A program made the translations under genes and the position numbers. Below the pieces are notes generated by a model, which searched no databases, was not told where the DNA came from, and saw only the letters and a program-made list of their open reading frames with translations. Below are positions 51,300 to 64,000 of a stretch of 64,000 nt of DNA, one piece after another; the first letter of the stretch is position 1; each line of letters opens with the position of its first letter. Where the stretch lies: NCBI GenBank assembly GCA_902729315.2, contig LR746276.1, forward strand, positions 6,323,169 through 6,387,168, in the 5' to 3' direction. Origin of the DNA: Spirodela intermedia. Its lineage: Eukaryota; Streptophyta; Magnoliopsida; Alismatales; Araceae.

Positions 51300-54200
51300 G
51301 GCTCACACGACACATCAACGATGAGTCACCTCGAGGTTTCCGCCATTCCAAGGCAGCCCAAGAACATTGACTGCACTTGACCATTACGCGGTGAGAGGAC
51401 TTCCGTGTGTCATAACAGAGGAAGATTGGCTGTTCATTAACTAGCATCGCTTGATGTGTCATAACTACAGGAAAAAGATATGAAAATCAGAGTGCTTACA
51501 AAGTTTTCCACGAATAAATTCATGTTCCTCATTTTCCAATCTGGTTTTAAATGCCAGACTTTTCTCTCGATAAAAGGCTCAATCCCAATATTAGGATATA
51601 GACGCATGAGACAGGGACTAGATGAGCTACTTTAGGACTTGAGGGTGAGAGTTACAGCAGCCCTAAAAGGGTGGGAGATCAACTTAGGACTAAAGGGATT
51701 AGGCACGAGTTGGGTCTCTATGTTTACTCTTTAAAAGTTACTCTTACTGTGATTTAAAAGGGACATCATATAAATAGATCCAGTATACAGATAAATAAAA
51801 ATAAAAAGTTATCACATGAGAACTTTGAAGCATGTATCAATATCCTTGCTAACACTCCATAGCCCAAAAATGTGAGTATCTGGGTAAATTAATCTTGTTT
51901 TGTTGGAAGAAATGAAAGTGGTGTGATACTTTGTTTATGGATTTTGAAAGCATCTGATAGAACACTTAAACAGTCTATAGCAATCAAATACAAGGAAGTA
52001 TCAATGTTAGAGATATTATTAAAATAAAAATAATTTAATTTTACATTAGCAATACATATATGTTCATTAGAATGAATAGATTTTACTAGTTAAAGGTCTT
52101 AAACATAATCTTAGTAGCATAGTCAAAACCTTTCCTTATCTAACTCAAGGAACATAACAACCACACGACCTATAATTTGTCAAAGATTCTACTTGTCACT
52201 TTATTGAGAATAAATTGTTAAAAATATTACCTCAAAAGTCAAGGTTTATGGTAACATTTATTGTCTTATAAGATTAAGTGGCTCAAAAATCTAGTTGAAT
52301 CAAGGCAACATACCATTGCAATATTTTACTTTATATTGATCATCACTATGAGTGAGCATAATGTGAGGTCATGGAATGAGACGTATATATTTCATTTGGT
52401 AGGCAATAGTTTTTCAACATAAAAACCATCTAAGTCAAAAAATTATATAAATTATGTTGGATCTAGGTCACTACAAGATTAAGAAGCAAGAGCTGAATCA
52501 ATCTATTTCTGCTCTCTTTTGAATAAAATCTCTTTCTCAAGTTGATCCTTCCCTTAAGTTCCTAATCTCTATAATCTTCTTAGATCACTAAATACAACAA
52601 GGATTTGAAGTGACTTGACTCATTGTCTAGGCACATTATCCAAGAAAAAACTTTGTTCTTAATTTCTACTAAATATGATCATCTAATCACATATTGCTAA
52701 TTATTCAGCTCAACTCTCTTAAAATTTTGTTCTGAAATTTTCGTCCAGATTCACAATTTAATAAATTCAACAACTATTTATTGGGACATTTCTCACAAGT
52801 GAGTAAATGAATATTTAATTTCATGTTTGTCACATTATAAATATTAAATATATCACCATGGAAGATTGTATAAACATGGTGTGGTTTTTAAGTGCAAAAC
52901 TAGAACCCTAATGAATATGATGGTGATCAAAATTTTATTGTACCTTTCTTCTTTTCTAAAAAGTGTTGACTATAAGTGAAAGAAATAGTAGCTCTTAGTA
53001 TGTCAAGGATGAATATCTGGGAACTAAATGATTGATTCTCAATTTTAAGTTTTCTTGAGTTTAAACAATTAATTATGTCCTCTCTCATTCCCACAAGATT
53101 TTATGTGCAGAATTTTATATACAAAACTTGGGGTCGTGAGAGAGATAAGAACACTTATAATTTAGTGATTATTTATGTGAAACCTTCAATTTTACAAGTA
53201 AATCATGCATGAATATCTTCTCAGATTTTTATAACATCTCAGCATATATATTTTCATAAAATAAACATAAATTGAATAATTGAGAATCCAATATGTTATG
53301 GTTTTTTTATAGTTTGGATACTCTTAGAGGAAACTAATACTCAATCATAGTAAAATATAATATTCTTATCTAGTTTGTGTCACTTTTAAATCAATTCAAT
53401 AGATATCCTATATTATGACCACATCTAATACCATGTGTCTTGTTGAAATAATGATTTACCTATCAAAACTCATTTAAATCACCCAAGTAAAAACACAATC
53501 TTCAAGTGAGTGCATTAACATCCGAATACATATAATCACCGATTTGATGACTAAGAATACTAATAACATGTTCTAAAGTATATATATTATTAGGAAAATT
53601 ATATTAGATTGAATAAATAATGTAATTATAGTCAATTAAATTATTTAATAGTAATAATATAATCTCACATGGACATGATAAACTAAGTTGGCTTTAACAC
53701 TTGTATTTTACTTCACATAGTATCACTAATTATGACCTGATAATTATTATTTTTTCAATATAATATATATTTTACATATAAATATTTTCAACAAAAATAT
53801 GGACTATGATAATTTTAAGTGACGAAATCAATCAATGATATAAATTTTATATTACTGAAGAGAGTTATGTTCAATATATTATCTGAATATTTATTAATAT
53901 TATATTAAATTAATTATATAATCATTTTCACAATTATGATTATATCATAAAATGTTTAGAATAACTATAATTCAATCTTTTTATTGATCTTACAGTCTTT
54001 TATTATCATCAAAATATTAGAAAGATAATATTCTAACCAATGAGGTCAAAGTTAATAAACTCAAATATATGTCTCAAGGGATGTATCCCAATACTTTGAA
54101 AATATTACATTACAAATGTGGTTTCAATAACATCAATCAATCTAGGGCAGTTGATAATCATATAGGATAAGAACAACAAAATCATGTAAAAAGGTCACTT

Positions 54201-56870
54201 CATGATTTAATGTATTAGAAGTTATTGTCCTTATGGAGAACATGATTTAGATACTATGTATTAGAAGTTTTGACATTAAAAAGATCACAATATAGTTTCT
54301 TTGTAATTATTTTTTATGATGCTTTCATGTAAAACTGTATGAAGATAAACAACCCTAAATACAAGAGATGCAAAGCTCTATATTAACATCAAGAGATGCA
54401 TTGTGGTGACTAATAGTTCAGCATTATTAATTTTGTTCTAAGGGGTAATAGTGTGTTGATAATGATGAACATGAAGAGGGTGGTTTGGTGTCAAATAATA
54501 AAGCAGCCTATAAGGCATTACATTGTTATGCCTCATGGGTACTAAAGTTTATTAGGGAAAATGTCTACAAAAAGTAAATATAGGGGATGAGAATGAAAAC
54601 ATATTGAAGTAATTCCCAAATTAGGAACATTGAAACCTAAAATAGTAAAACTCTTAACACTCCATCCAAGGAAATATTTTATCATATCTAAATAATTTAG
54701 ATTCATATTTAAAATTTTAATTAAATAGAGCAAATGTCATCAACTTATAGTAATTAACTAGTAATTTGGCAATTAAAGTATAGGTTGTTGATATGTACTT
54801 AAAAATTTGAAAACTCTAACATGTGGTGTGACATATTTATTATCAAATATATTTTCTGGCTCATTATAGTCTTCAATATAATGCTAGTAATATTTTCTCA
54901 TAAGGGTGCAATTTTTCCATTTCTCAAGGTAGGACATTATCAAAAATCTATTATATGTACTCATTGCAACATAGTTTATAACATATTTAGTCATTTCTAG
55001 CATTCTAGTACATTTTCTAACATATTTTGGCTTTTAGTGACTACATATGGGGTGATTCAGCTAGCTGAATTGACTCATATTATTAAGCATATGAAAGTAA
55101 CAAGAAAACTGTCATTTATATGTAATCATATTAATGACTAGTACTAACAAACATCATCATAAGGATACTAAGACTATAGTAATTTAAGGTGCATAAAATG
55201 ACTATTTTACCTTTCTTTTGTACTTTATCAATATCTAAATTATTATCTTAATAATGTCTATATTAGCCCAAAAGGTTAGTATAGTCATAATTACCTAACC
55301 CTTTTATCAGATAAATCACAATAAGATTTTTTATGGTAGTATGACAAACCCCTACATCTCTCTTCCAAGGGTAATTTATTTATCCTTTAGTCACCCCATG
55401 CACAATCATTAAGCACAATAGCATGACCTCACATCTATAGAAGTATAGTATAACTTTAATTAACTTACCATAAGACACTCAATACTAGTTCTTCATTAAT
55501 GTCTTTAAAACAGCCTTTGGACACCTAGCACGTGTCGACTAAGCACCATTTGCCCACAAATTAATTCTAAGTTAGTTCTTTAAAGTTATAATCACAGACA
55601 TTCAATAGTTATAATCATAAGACATTAAACTATGCCATCCATCACAACTTTTTACATAACCATCTTAGTAGGATTGTCAAAAATCTTTCCTTTCACATTG
55701 ACCTTCTAGAAGTGGCCTTTTACTTATACTAATGTGTGGAGTCGTATCAAACACCTAAGTCGATTCCCTCACATTTCAACAATACATGTAGGCATATACC
55801 CATTTGAAAGATCTTTGAAAGAGAAATCATAAAATAAGATGTGCAAAGAAAATATATATATATTTGATCTATTTTTAAATATTAATACACATCTTCAACA
55901 ATTGGGAACACACAACAAGACATTATGGTTAAATTTTGAGTCATCACCGATCATTAGAGAGGAGTACTAGAAGCCCAAAACTATGATTGATCAAAATAAG
56001 ATTTCCAAATATAGTAGTTTTGAATGTTTAATAAAGGAATTTAAGAAAATGTTTATTCAAACACCTCCCTCTACATCATTGTAGCATTCCTCAAATTCGA
56101 TATTTCTATATTTTTATATTTTTTAAAATTAAATTATTATATGTAAAAAAAATGTTGTTCTTTATTGAAAGTAAGAAAGCCATAAAAAAACAAAAAAAAT
56201 AGAAATAATTGGTTGTGCCAGAATGATAAGTCTTATATCATTTTAGGTCTTTATATCCATGCTCAAATGTAGCAGCTTTTTCATGATATATATTGCCTAC
56301 ATTTTTTATGTATTGCAAAGGTTTACATGCTAAGTTTACATAGAGTCTCAATAGGAGTTGAGTAGTTCAGAACAATAGGTAGGAATTAGCATTTAGTCAT
56401 GGCCTGACGGGAGACATGAAACTGAATTGAGTGAGTTGATGCCTTTAGATTCATTTTCTACTCAAGAAGAGTAGTCAAAGTGAAGAGATGCTTGTAAAAG
56501 TATAGAATGGGAGCCAAATCATTAGACTAACCCATGGTGTTTACTAACCTATACAAATCGAAACCAAGCTTAGACCAATCTACTCTACCATTTTCCAACT
56601 CTTGTTCACACTGCAAGAGACCAACACGCCAACCTCACTTCCTACTCTACTATTTCCTTTCCCCATCTCTTTCCTCCCCACCACCATTTCATCTTTTCAC
56701 AAAAACTATAGTAATCCTAGGCCATGTTTTCCCTATCTCTTCTAATGCTAGCCTGTTTCAGACAATTATAGCCCATTCTGAGCCGTAACCACAATGCACA
56801 AGTTCTTGCATCTCAATAGTCAACAAAGAACTTCATGGGCTGAATCAATCTCCAGTAACATGACTCGACT
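51300..56870. other. Long AT-rich gene-free region
   Basis: About 5.6 kb of very AT-rich DNA with stop codons in all frames. I found no gene, RNA gene or pair of terminal repeats. The composition and length suggest decayed transposon DNA, but no element family can be supported by eye. A 63-codon minus-strand frame (54542-54733) has no recognisable similarity. Confidence 0.5.
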
Positions 56871-57263
56871 GATTTGGTACAAAGCTTGGCCTGTGAGGTA
56901 CGGATTTGGTTAGTATCTTGACATTAGCTATATCAATACTTTCAATAATGTGGACAGCTTTTTTTCTAATTTTTTTCCCCACCCTCACATATCCATTTAG
57001 AATGTTATCAAAACAGACGTCTGCGCTTGCGCAGCAGAAGCGCTGTGTCGCTGCCAACCATGCCAGGGTCCACCCCTCAACCCGTCCCGCCAATCTCCCA
57101 ACAGGCCGATGGGTCCATAGAGAGAGAAAACACCGGGAAGGACACGCAACCATGGAAAACCGTAGGTCTGTGGTTTCTTCAAGTGGCTTTTTCTTCATGG
57201 AAGACCGTAGGAATTGCTACCTCCTGATTTCTTCACGTGGCTTTTGATGTCCGGGGCCCCACT

Positions 57264-60200
57264 TCAGGGCTTGAGGGCGAGAGTCAACCCGACCCGAGAA
57301 GGGGCGACGACCGACGACTTAGGGTCGTACTCTGCTGACAGGGTCAACCGCGAGCCGGGCCGCCAATCATGGGCGCACTGCATGGCCAGCCCGCCGGTGC
57401 TGCCGAACCGGGCCTTCACGACCGTGTACGGCGTCAGCGCGTGGGAGCCCCCCAGTGTGAAGGTGTTCTCATAGGTGCTCAGGCGGTGGACCATCTCCGC
57501 CGCCACTGCGGTCCTCTTCTCTGGGCCCAGGAGATGGATGTAGGAGGCCCTCGTGGTCTCCCCCTTGTCGGTCCTGTTGATCAGAGATCGGGCAGCGAGC
57601 AATTAACGGAGGCCAGGAGACCAAGGTGGGCAGGAGGGGGGCAAGGAAGCATACAGTACGATGGAGGCAGAGAAGTCCTCCTGGTTGAAGCCAACCCCAG
57701 CGCTGTACTTGGTGAAAGAAGCAGAGCCCACGTTGAAGGCGATCTCTGCGCCGACGCTGAGCTCGTTGCTGCCGACGGCGGCGGCGAGCTCGAGCAAAGG
57801 GGTCGGATGCAAGCCAACACTGGAGCTGACCGCCGCGCGGTCGTGGAGGTACTGAACCTCTAGCTGAAACAAGAGATCAGAAAATAATTGATGATCTTCA
57901 ATGGATGCCCAACTTTGTATGTTCCATGACCAAATGGCAGAGTGGGGAGCCTTGCAGATGCCAACTGACCTTGCCCGACTTCTGATGATCGGGTATCTTA
58001 AAGCTGAGTGTGGTCCTCACTCCAGATGGGATCCCACTGAGAGTGACCGTGGTGGAGATCTTTGGAAAAATAGGCGCGTTTTCCATTAGAATTCGAAGAA
58101 ATACGAGCAGAAAACACGCGGATCATCCACAAATCTGTGCTTACATTAGAATTGGTATCCACCTTGAAGTCTACAACCGTTTTACCCCTCCTGTATTGCG
58201 AACAGATATCACCAATGAACAATTGATTCAGCTTCACACCAGTCACTGTAATCCCCTGCAACGGGTCAACGATGCGAGGAGCTAAGAAATATATGTGATT
58301 GAAGATTGAAGAAGAGCAAGAATGTCAAATGAAGTAAGAGATATGGCATTCTTCTCTCAGAGATGATACCAAAGATGGAATCAACATCACGGATATGGCT
58401 TTCACTGGGAGGGAGAAACCTCAGTGGAGACCCACGCATTTGAAAGAGCTTGTTCTTGACATGGTACTAAGAGAGTATCTCCAACCTTGTCTCAAAAGTC
58501 AAAGGGAAAGCATGTCCGGAAAGCATGTCTTAGGAAAGCTTTCCAGACCACATCAGTGACGCCACATTCGGATAAATGTGGTAGCAGACTGTTGCGATTT
58601 TCTTATTTCCATCTGCAAAAATGTGTTTTATCTGTTCTTGAGTCACTACTACGTTAAGCATGCCCATCGTATTAAGCCCCTTATATAGTTCCTCAAGAGT
58701 ACAGGTCTTACATGTACCGTAGACTTTTCAGGAAATTACAAATAAATGGGAAAAATGGAGTTAGGTTTTACTGAATTAATGCTCTCTGGAAGACGAATTC
58801 TTACCAGATTTGCATCTCCAGGCACCGTGAAAACACATTTGTTATCGAAATTGTAATCTTTTGTCAAAAGATCTGCAAGAAGGAAACAGGCATAGTGTTA
58901 GCATAAGCTTGATAGTTATAAGATATATGAATTTACAAACTCCATCAGCCATAGACGAAGCAATGTTGTCAGATGATTTATTTTTTTTTGCCACAACATC
59001 AACTAAACATGATGAGATTATGAAAAGGTGGAAGACTAGGGTTACAAAAGAAAGGACAGCGTGGCTTAGTGCTAATCAACACGGCATTTTGAGTTAGCTC
59101 TTAGCACAGTCACCAACGCTTTCACGCACTAAGTCCTGTTGATTCTTAATGATTTCAGCAATAGATGCGAATCAAGAATGCTTGACTATTCTAGTTGGGT
59201 TTACCAACTGTCTGGCTCATTCTGATTTGATCGAAGTCAGAGAATGAACTCAGTTTCTCCACCTAGGAAACATTGACAGGGCACCAAGCTAGCGTACCAC
59301 AAATGGCACCTGAATGAATACAGGGAGAGATCACTGTTAATGAGGAGTTCAGATGGTAGCCCTCAGCATTCATATGGTAACCCCTCGGCATTCATGAAGA
59401 ATACAAGCAATCTATCATAATTGTAAGTACTTCAAAAAATTATAAACAAGTGTAACAAACGGAGAGCTGTTCACCAGAAACATAAATCTTGTGCTTCCTT
59501 GTAATAGTAAATGGCTACAGATAACACTAACCCATCATTCTCGGGCTTCTAATGAAATGCACTAGCTCACCAGGCTGGACCTTTTGCTTGTCGAATGCAT
59601 TTCAATCCAAGTTGACGAATTATTATGGCACCGCTATCAGCTAATAATCGGCTAATTGTTGACCCCAACACTAATATTGCATGTATCACAATTGTCTATT
59701 GCCACTACAAGCTAACACACAGAACTCTACGTGAGCCTGTCAAGCGAAATATTAAAGATTAGCCGTCCAATCAGTCGCATCACAGTGATCTCAGTCTTGA
59801 ACCACCAAAAAATAAAAAACTACCATGAAAAATTACTGAAACACATCTACAAAACTTTTCTAGCAGATGATCTAGAGCAAGACATCCATGCAAAGGAAAA
59901 TGTTCATGTTGAAGCTCGCGAATGGCATAATTTTTTGTCTGAGATCTCGTCATAGACAAACTCAAGCATCTTATGAAGATTAGAGATATCCGGATGTAAC
60001 TAGTTTAGTAAACTAAATCGAGAAATTCTCTCCTAACACTGAAAAAACATAGCATTCATCAAATCGATCTACCCATCCGATTGTTGTGCGTGGGTAAGGA
60101 TCAGGACACAGAATGATGTATAAAACCAGTACTCCCCAAGAGTCCCGAATGAGAAAGCGTTGATATAGTTAAGTTAGTACTCTCGAGCCATTCCCCGACC

Positions 60201-60547
60201 CACCCACGAGTAAAAGTAAACGTAGAGGAGACAACCAAACCAGCCAGAGTTCGGAAACCTGTCAGCCTGATGATCTATGAGTTTCAAGATATAACAGTAA
60301 GCCTTCACTATCTGAAACAACTTACACAGACTAGGCTGCAATGCTGATCAGACAAGAAAAAACTTTATTACGCAGAGATGCCAACGACGATATCGTATGA
60401 TGAACACAGAAGCTAGGAGTCTAACCAAGAGAGGGGAAAGACGATCATCTCTTCGCCCTTCCCACCTCTCCTGCTTAATCAGTGAAAGACAGACTTGCCT
60501 CTGACCCGCTTCCCTATCTCCGAAAATGGCGCTGGACCGCTCCCCAT
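57264..60547 (-). CDS. VDAC: Voltage-dependent anion channel (mitochondrial porin)
   Basis: This is a beta-barrel pore of the outer mitochondrial membrane that passes metabolites. Six exons (60499-60547, 58805-58872, 58145-58255, 57970-58059, 57655-57863, 57264-57573) give 278 residues, the normal length. The N-terminus MGSGPAPFSEIGKRVRDLLTKDY is the amphipathic helix region, followed by strands including GITVTGVKLNQLFIGD and the end SRVGLTLALKP with the C-terminal beta-strand pattern. Exon 1 ends AGAG|gcaagt, so intron 1 must use a GC donor; other introns are GT-AG. Exon 1 was placed by matching phase (1) and family N-terminus; intron 1 is about 1.6 kb. No residue loss is seen. Confidence 0.9.
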
Positions 60548-61579
60548 CTTCGCCGGCCGACGAGCCAGACAGAGAAGCCCGCTCCACTAGGTGAAGATCC
60601 TCCGCGCCGACTACCGAGGCGCCGTCGGCCGCGGGGGCGCCGCCGGTGAGGTCGAAGGCAGGAAGAGCGGGAACAAGGGCCTGGCTGGGGTGGCAGGGCT
60701 TTGAGATCGACTAGGGTTTTTCCTCGTCTTCCTCCAGCAGGCGGGATCGGCAGCTGCTCAAACGCACCATCGGAAAGTGCCAATGAAGAAAACTAAAAGA
60801 AGGATACAGCGAGTTTTAGATTTTTATAATAATCAATTCAAATTAAAAAATGGCAACGGCCAGTCTTTCTATGGGCAGTGTAGCTCAGTGTCACTTTATT
60901 CTGTCTCACTTGTGCAATATTCCCCAAAGCCTGTGGCCCTTCATTTAAGTAAAGTCAATTCTTCTCTCTCTCTCTCTCTCTCTCTTTCATATATCACCCA
61001 CAGGCTAGTTTTTGTTTGACTGGAGTCCACTTTAGAATCTTCTCTCTCAGAACCGGTCAAATCCGAGCCTAGAATGCAACAGTGGACATTGAGATGGAAC
61101 TGGCGAGAGATGAACTAAGGAAGGCCCGTCAACGCTCTGGTGTAGGGAAGTCCAGCGACCAGCGCCACCTCCTCCAATGATCACAGCGAGGTAAGAGCTC
61201 ATCATCACCAAAAAATGGTCAACTACCCCTTGATTATCTAGGCCCCATTTTGGTGCGATGTTGATTTGATGAAGTCGTGTGGGTAGCGGGTCGAACACCT
61301 GTGGAAATTGTGAATTTATTTGGCATCATTACCTGAGAACTGCTTCGTCAAAAAAAAAAAAAAGTCGGTGAAATCACGCGCAATGTAGTTTGATGAGCCG
61401 TAGAGGAAAAGATTCACGTGGGACTTTGAGCAGATAATATATTCCCTCCAATTTATGGTAGCAGGAATGTGAAGAATTTGATCTCTCGCCCAAGTATCCT
61501 CTTTAATTTAGATATCAAAAATGAGCTATGATATAAAATATGGAAAATAGAGGAAACGCGGGGTGCCGATGATACTTAG
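60548..61579. other. VDAC promoter and XRCC3 3' flank
   Basis: The first part must contain the VDAC promoter and leader; a (CT)n run lies at 60962-60984. The second part is the XRCC3 3' flank. No further gene is recognised. Confidence 0.45.
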
Positions 61580-62446
61580 CTATTGACAGAGGCCTAATAT
61601 GCCCTTCCTCAGAATCACATATTCGCAGGAAGATTCCGGCAAATGAGGCGCGAAGACGACCTGAATCCTCCTCACCTTCCCCGTATAGGTACCTTCACTG
61701 GTCGAATCTCCCAGATCCACGGCTTTCGGCGGTCTCTGCTCAGATCTGGACAGGAACAACCTTGTGTTCACGCAGTTCGCCCACGAAAGTCCCAGGGCAG
61801 GGCAGACATCCCTTCCCGAGGTCCGCAGAGACGCGTAGTTTCCCACGCGCAGCCTGCTGGATTGATCCTCCGTCGCCACGACATCCACCGCCTGGTTTGT
61901 CACCACCACCGCGGGCCCGAACCTGGCCGCGTGCTCCTTCAGCTTCCCGGCAATCATGAAGAAGAGAGACGACCTCCGCTTGAGATCCACCGAGTTGTTA
62001 TCGAAATCAGAACGAAAGAGGGCGGCGATGGAGTCGATAACGATGAGCTTCACTGGGACACCGGATGGCGGGCGGGAGAGGAGGTCACCAAGGCGATCCA
62101 GGATGGCCAGAAGTTCGTCGGCCGTGTGAACTCCGCGGACCAGGACATGATCGAGCGGGGAGGGGAACGGCGAAGGGAAGTGAAATGAGAGATGGCGCAA
62201 GCGGGGGAGAGGGAACGGGAATTCGCTGTGAATGTACAGGGAGGCGGCCGAGAGACCTCCCCGGGAGGGAGGAAGCATAGCGCAGAGGGCGAGCTGGAGG
62301 CAGAGCTGCGTCTTCCCGACGCCACTCTCGCCGGCGAACTCCGTGACGGAACCGCAGGGAACGCCGCCGCCGAGGAGATCATCGAGGATTGGACAGCCGA
62401 GCGTGCACTTCTCAGTGGCGATGTCCAGAAGTCTCTGAGGCCTCAT
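61580..62446 (-). CDS. XRCC3: DNA repair protein XRCC3 (RAD51 paralogue)
   Basis: A single-exon frame of 288 residues matches XRCC3, the RAD51 paralogue that pairs with RAD51C in homologous recombination and Holliday-junction processing in the nucleus. The N-terminal signature KCTLGCPILDDLLGGGVPCG precedes Walker A GESGVGKT (39-46). Further segments are SLYIHSEFPFP, Walker B KLIVIDS (133-139), the SSLFFMIAGKLK helix, VVVTNQAVD and the conserved LGLSWANCVNTRLFLSR. The end VVFAPHLPESSCEY fits the family C-terminus. It lacks an intron. The start codon sits just before the conserved start MRPQRLLD. It is divergent to the histone H4 gene, with 472 bp between start codons. Confidence 0.92.
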   Translation of the reverse strand: MRPQRLLDIATEKCTLGCPILDDLLGGGVPCGSVTEFAGESGVGKTQLCLQLALCAMLPPSRGGLSAASLYIHSEFPFPLPRLRHLSFHFPSPFPSPLDHVLVRGVHTADELLAILDRLGDLLSRPPSGVPVKLIVIDSIAALFRSDFDNNSVDLKRRSSLFFMIAGKLKEHAARFGPAVVVTNQAVDVVATEDQSSRLRVGNYASLRTSGRDVCPALGLSWANCVNTRLFLSRSEQRPPKAVDLGDSTSEGTYTGKVRRIQVVFAPHLPESSCEYVILRKGILGLCQ

Positions 62447-63230
<784 letters not shown>

Positions 63231-64000
63231 GCGTTCACGGCACAGGCCAGAAGGCCGTCGCCGCCGATCCTTTGTCAAATTCTCTCTCTGCGCCAAATTT
63301 CCTTTTCACCTTAGTGGGGACCTCTCATTCTGCTCCGCTATGGATTCATAGCTAGGTGTTCTGTTTTCAGCTTTATACGGTCGGACGATCCACGATTCTG
63401 ATCCCCTCCTTGCTCTTCCCTGTATATTCCGCCTGCACCACCTCTCTGTTAATCTTCATACGTGTGCGTGGATGCAGATCAGATCCGGAAAACCTTCCAA
63501 TCGTCATTTAGGTTCATATGATTTGGTCAGTAGGACAGAATGTCTCCCCGCCAATATCCCACGCTATAACTCAATGCGTACATGGAATATATCGCAGCGT
63601 TTATTGGGCTCACACGTGAGGACAAGGGCTCGCTAGGATTGGGCACGTTTGATCATGATTCGGCCCATCGATAGTTGCAGCCTGACGTGGCCTGTTGGGC
63701 CATGGGCCGAAGGCTCATACAAAATGCATGAGGAAAGTGGGGCCACTCGTACCCTTTATGCGACCCCTCTTGTCGCGATAAAAGCGGGCGGGGTGCTGGT
63801 GGGCCCCTATGCAGTGTGCCCAGGAACAAGCCGCGTAGACGCCGGAGGTCGAGGAGAAGACGCTAAAGAGCCCGTAATAGCACGCGAAGAAACGCATCGC
63901 GGTCCAATTGACGTAAAGTCAGCGGTCCACGTCTGGGCAGTGACACGTGGAGCTTTCTAGTCCACCAGATGGCTGGGGCCTGATGGAAAAAAGTCCTGCT
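63231..64000. other. Histone H4 3' flank and beyond
   Basis: Contains the H4 3' UTR and intergenic DNA to the end of the window. Open frames at 63649-63960 show no family resemblance. No RNA gene or repeat was recognised. Confidence 0.5.

Overview
The window is nuclear DNA from a flowering plant. It carries multi-exon genes with GT-AG introns, plant-type families (CIPK, HOTHEAD, 4CL, UGT78-type glycosyltransferase), GC-rich coding exons set in AT-rich intergenic DNA, (CT)n microsatellites and decayed LTR retrotransposons. The very GC-rich third positions suggest a monocot or another lineage with GC-rich genes. I cannot name the species.

Layout. Positions 1-10,000 are repeat-dominated: direct and tandem repeats, decayed gypsy-type LTR pieces, and an LTR ending just before an intronless flavonoid-type UGT (10,115-11,524). 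Positions 11,500-18,200 are again AT-rich with gypsy gag/LTR remnants. Gene-rich DNA begins at 18.6 kb: CIPK21 (-), an RRP17/NOL12 ribosome-biogenesis gene (-), a HOTHEAD-like GMC oxidoreductase (+), mitochondrial ribosomal protein bL28 (+) and cytosolic RPS11 (+). After the rearranged block come a small 4F5/zinc-finger gene (+) and a 4-coumarate:CoA ligase (-). A gene-free AT-rich stretch (51.3-56.9 kb) follows, then VDAC porin (-), XRCC3 (-) and histone H4 (+).

The outstanding feature is a large palindrome. Positions 30,415-36,691 are repeated in inverted orientation at 39,449-45,726, around a 2.76 kb spacer. Every feature I compared at x recurs at 76,141-x with no change, including introns and microsatellites, so there are two identical intact RPS11 genes in convergent orientation. 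The innermost ~143 bp of the arms are instead about 3% diverged (four substitutions and one indel). Both novel junctions abut pieces of a second, diverged RPS11 gene (RPS11-B): its 3' UTR at the left inner junction, and its promoter, exon 1 and part of intron 1 at the right outer junction. The simplest reading is an ancestral convergent pair RPS11-A(+) / copia / RPS11-B(-). It was rearranged by two strand or template switches that deleted the body of RPS11-B and inserted an inverted copy of the RPS11-A block, after which most of the arms were homogenised by gene conversion. The right arm also carries an exon-1-less bL28 copy now placed behind the RPS11-B promoter and exon 1.

Other notable points: the 4CL lacks one residue in a substrate-pocket segment where such a loss is linked to sinapate use; XRCC3 and H4 share a 472 bp divergent promoter with an E2F-like site; and VDAC intron 1 uses a GC donor. 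Splice sites were assigned by eye from protein-family continuity, reading phase and consensus, without transcript evidence.
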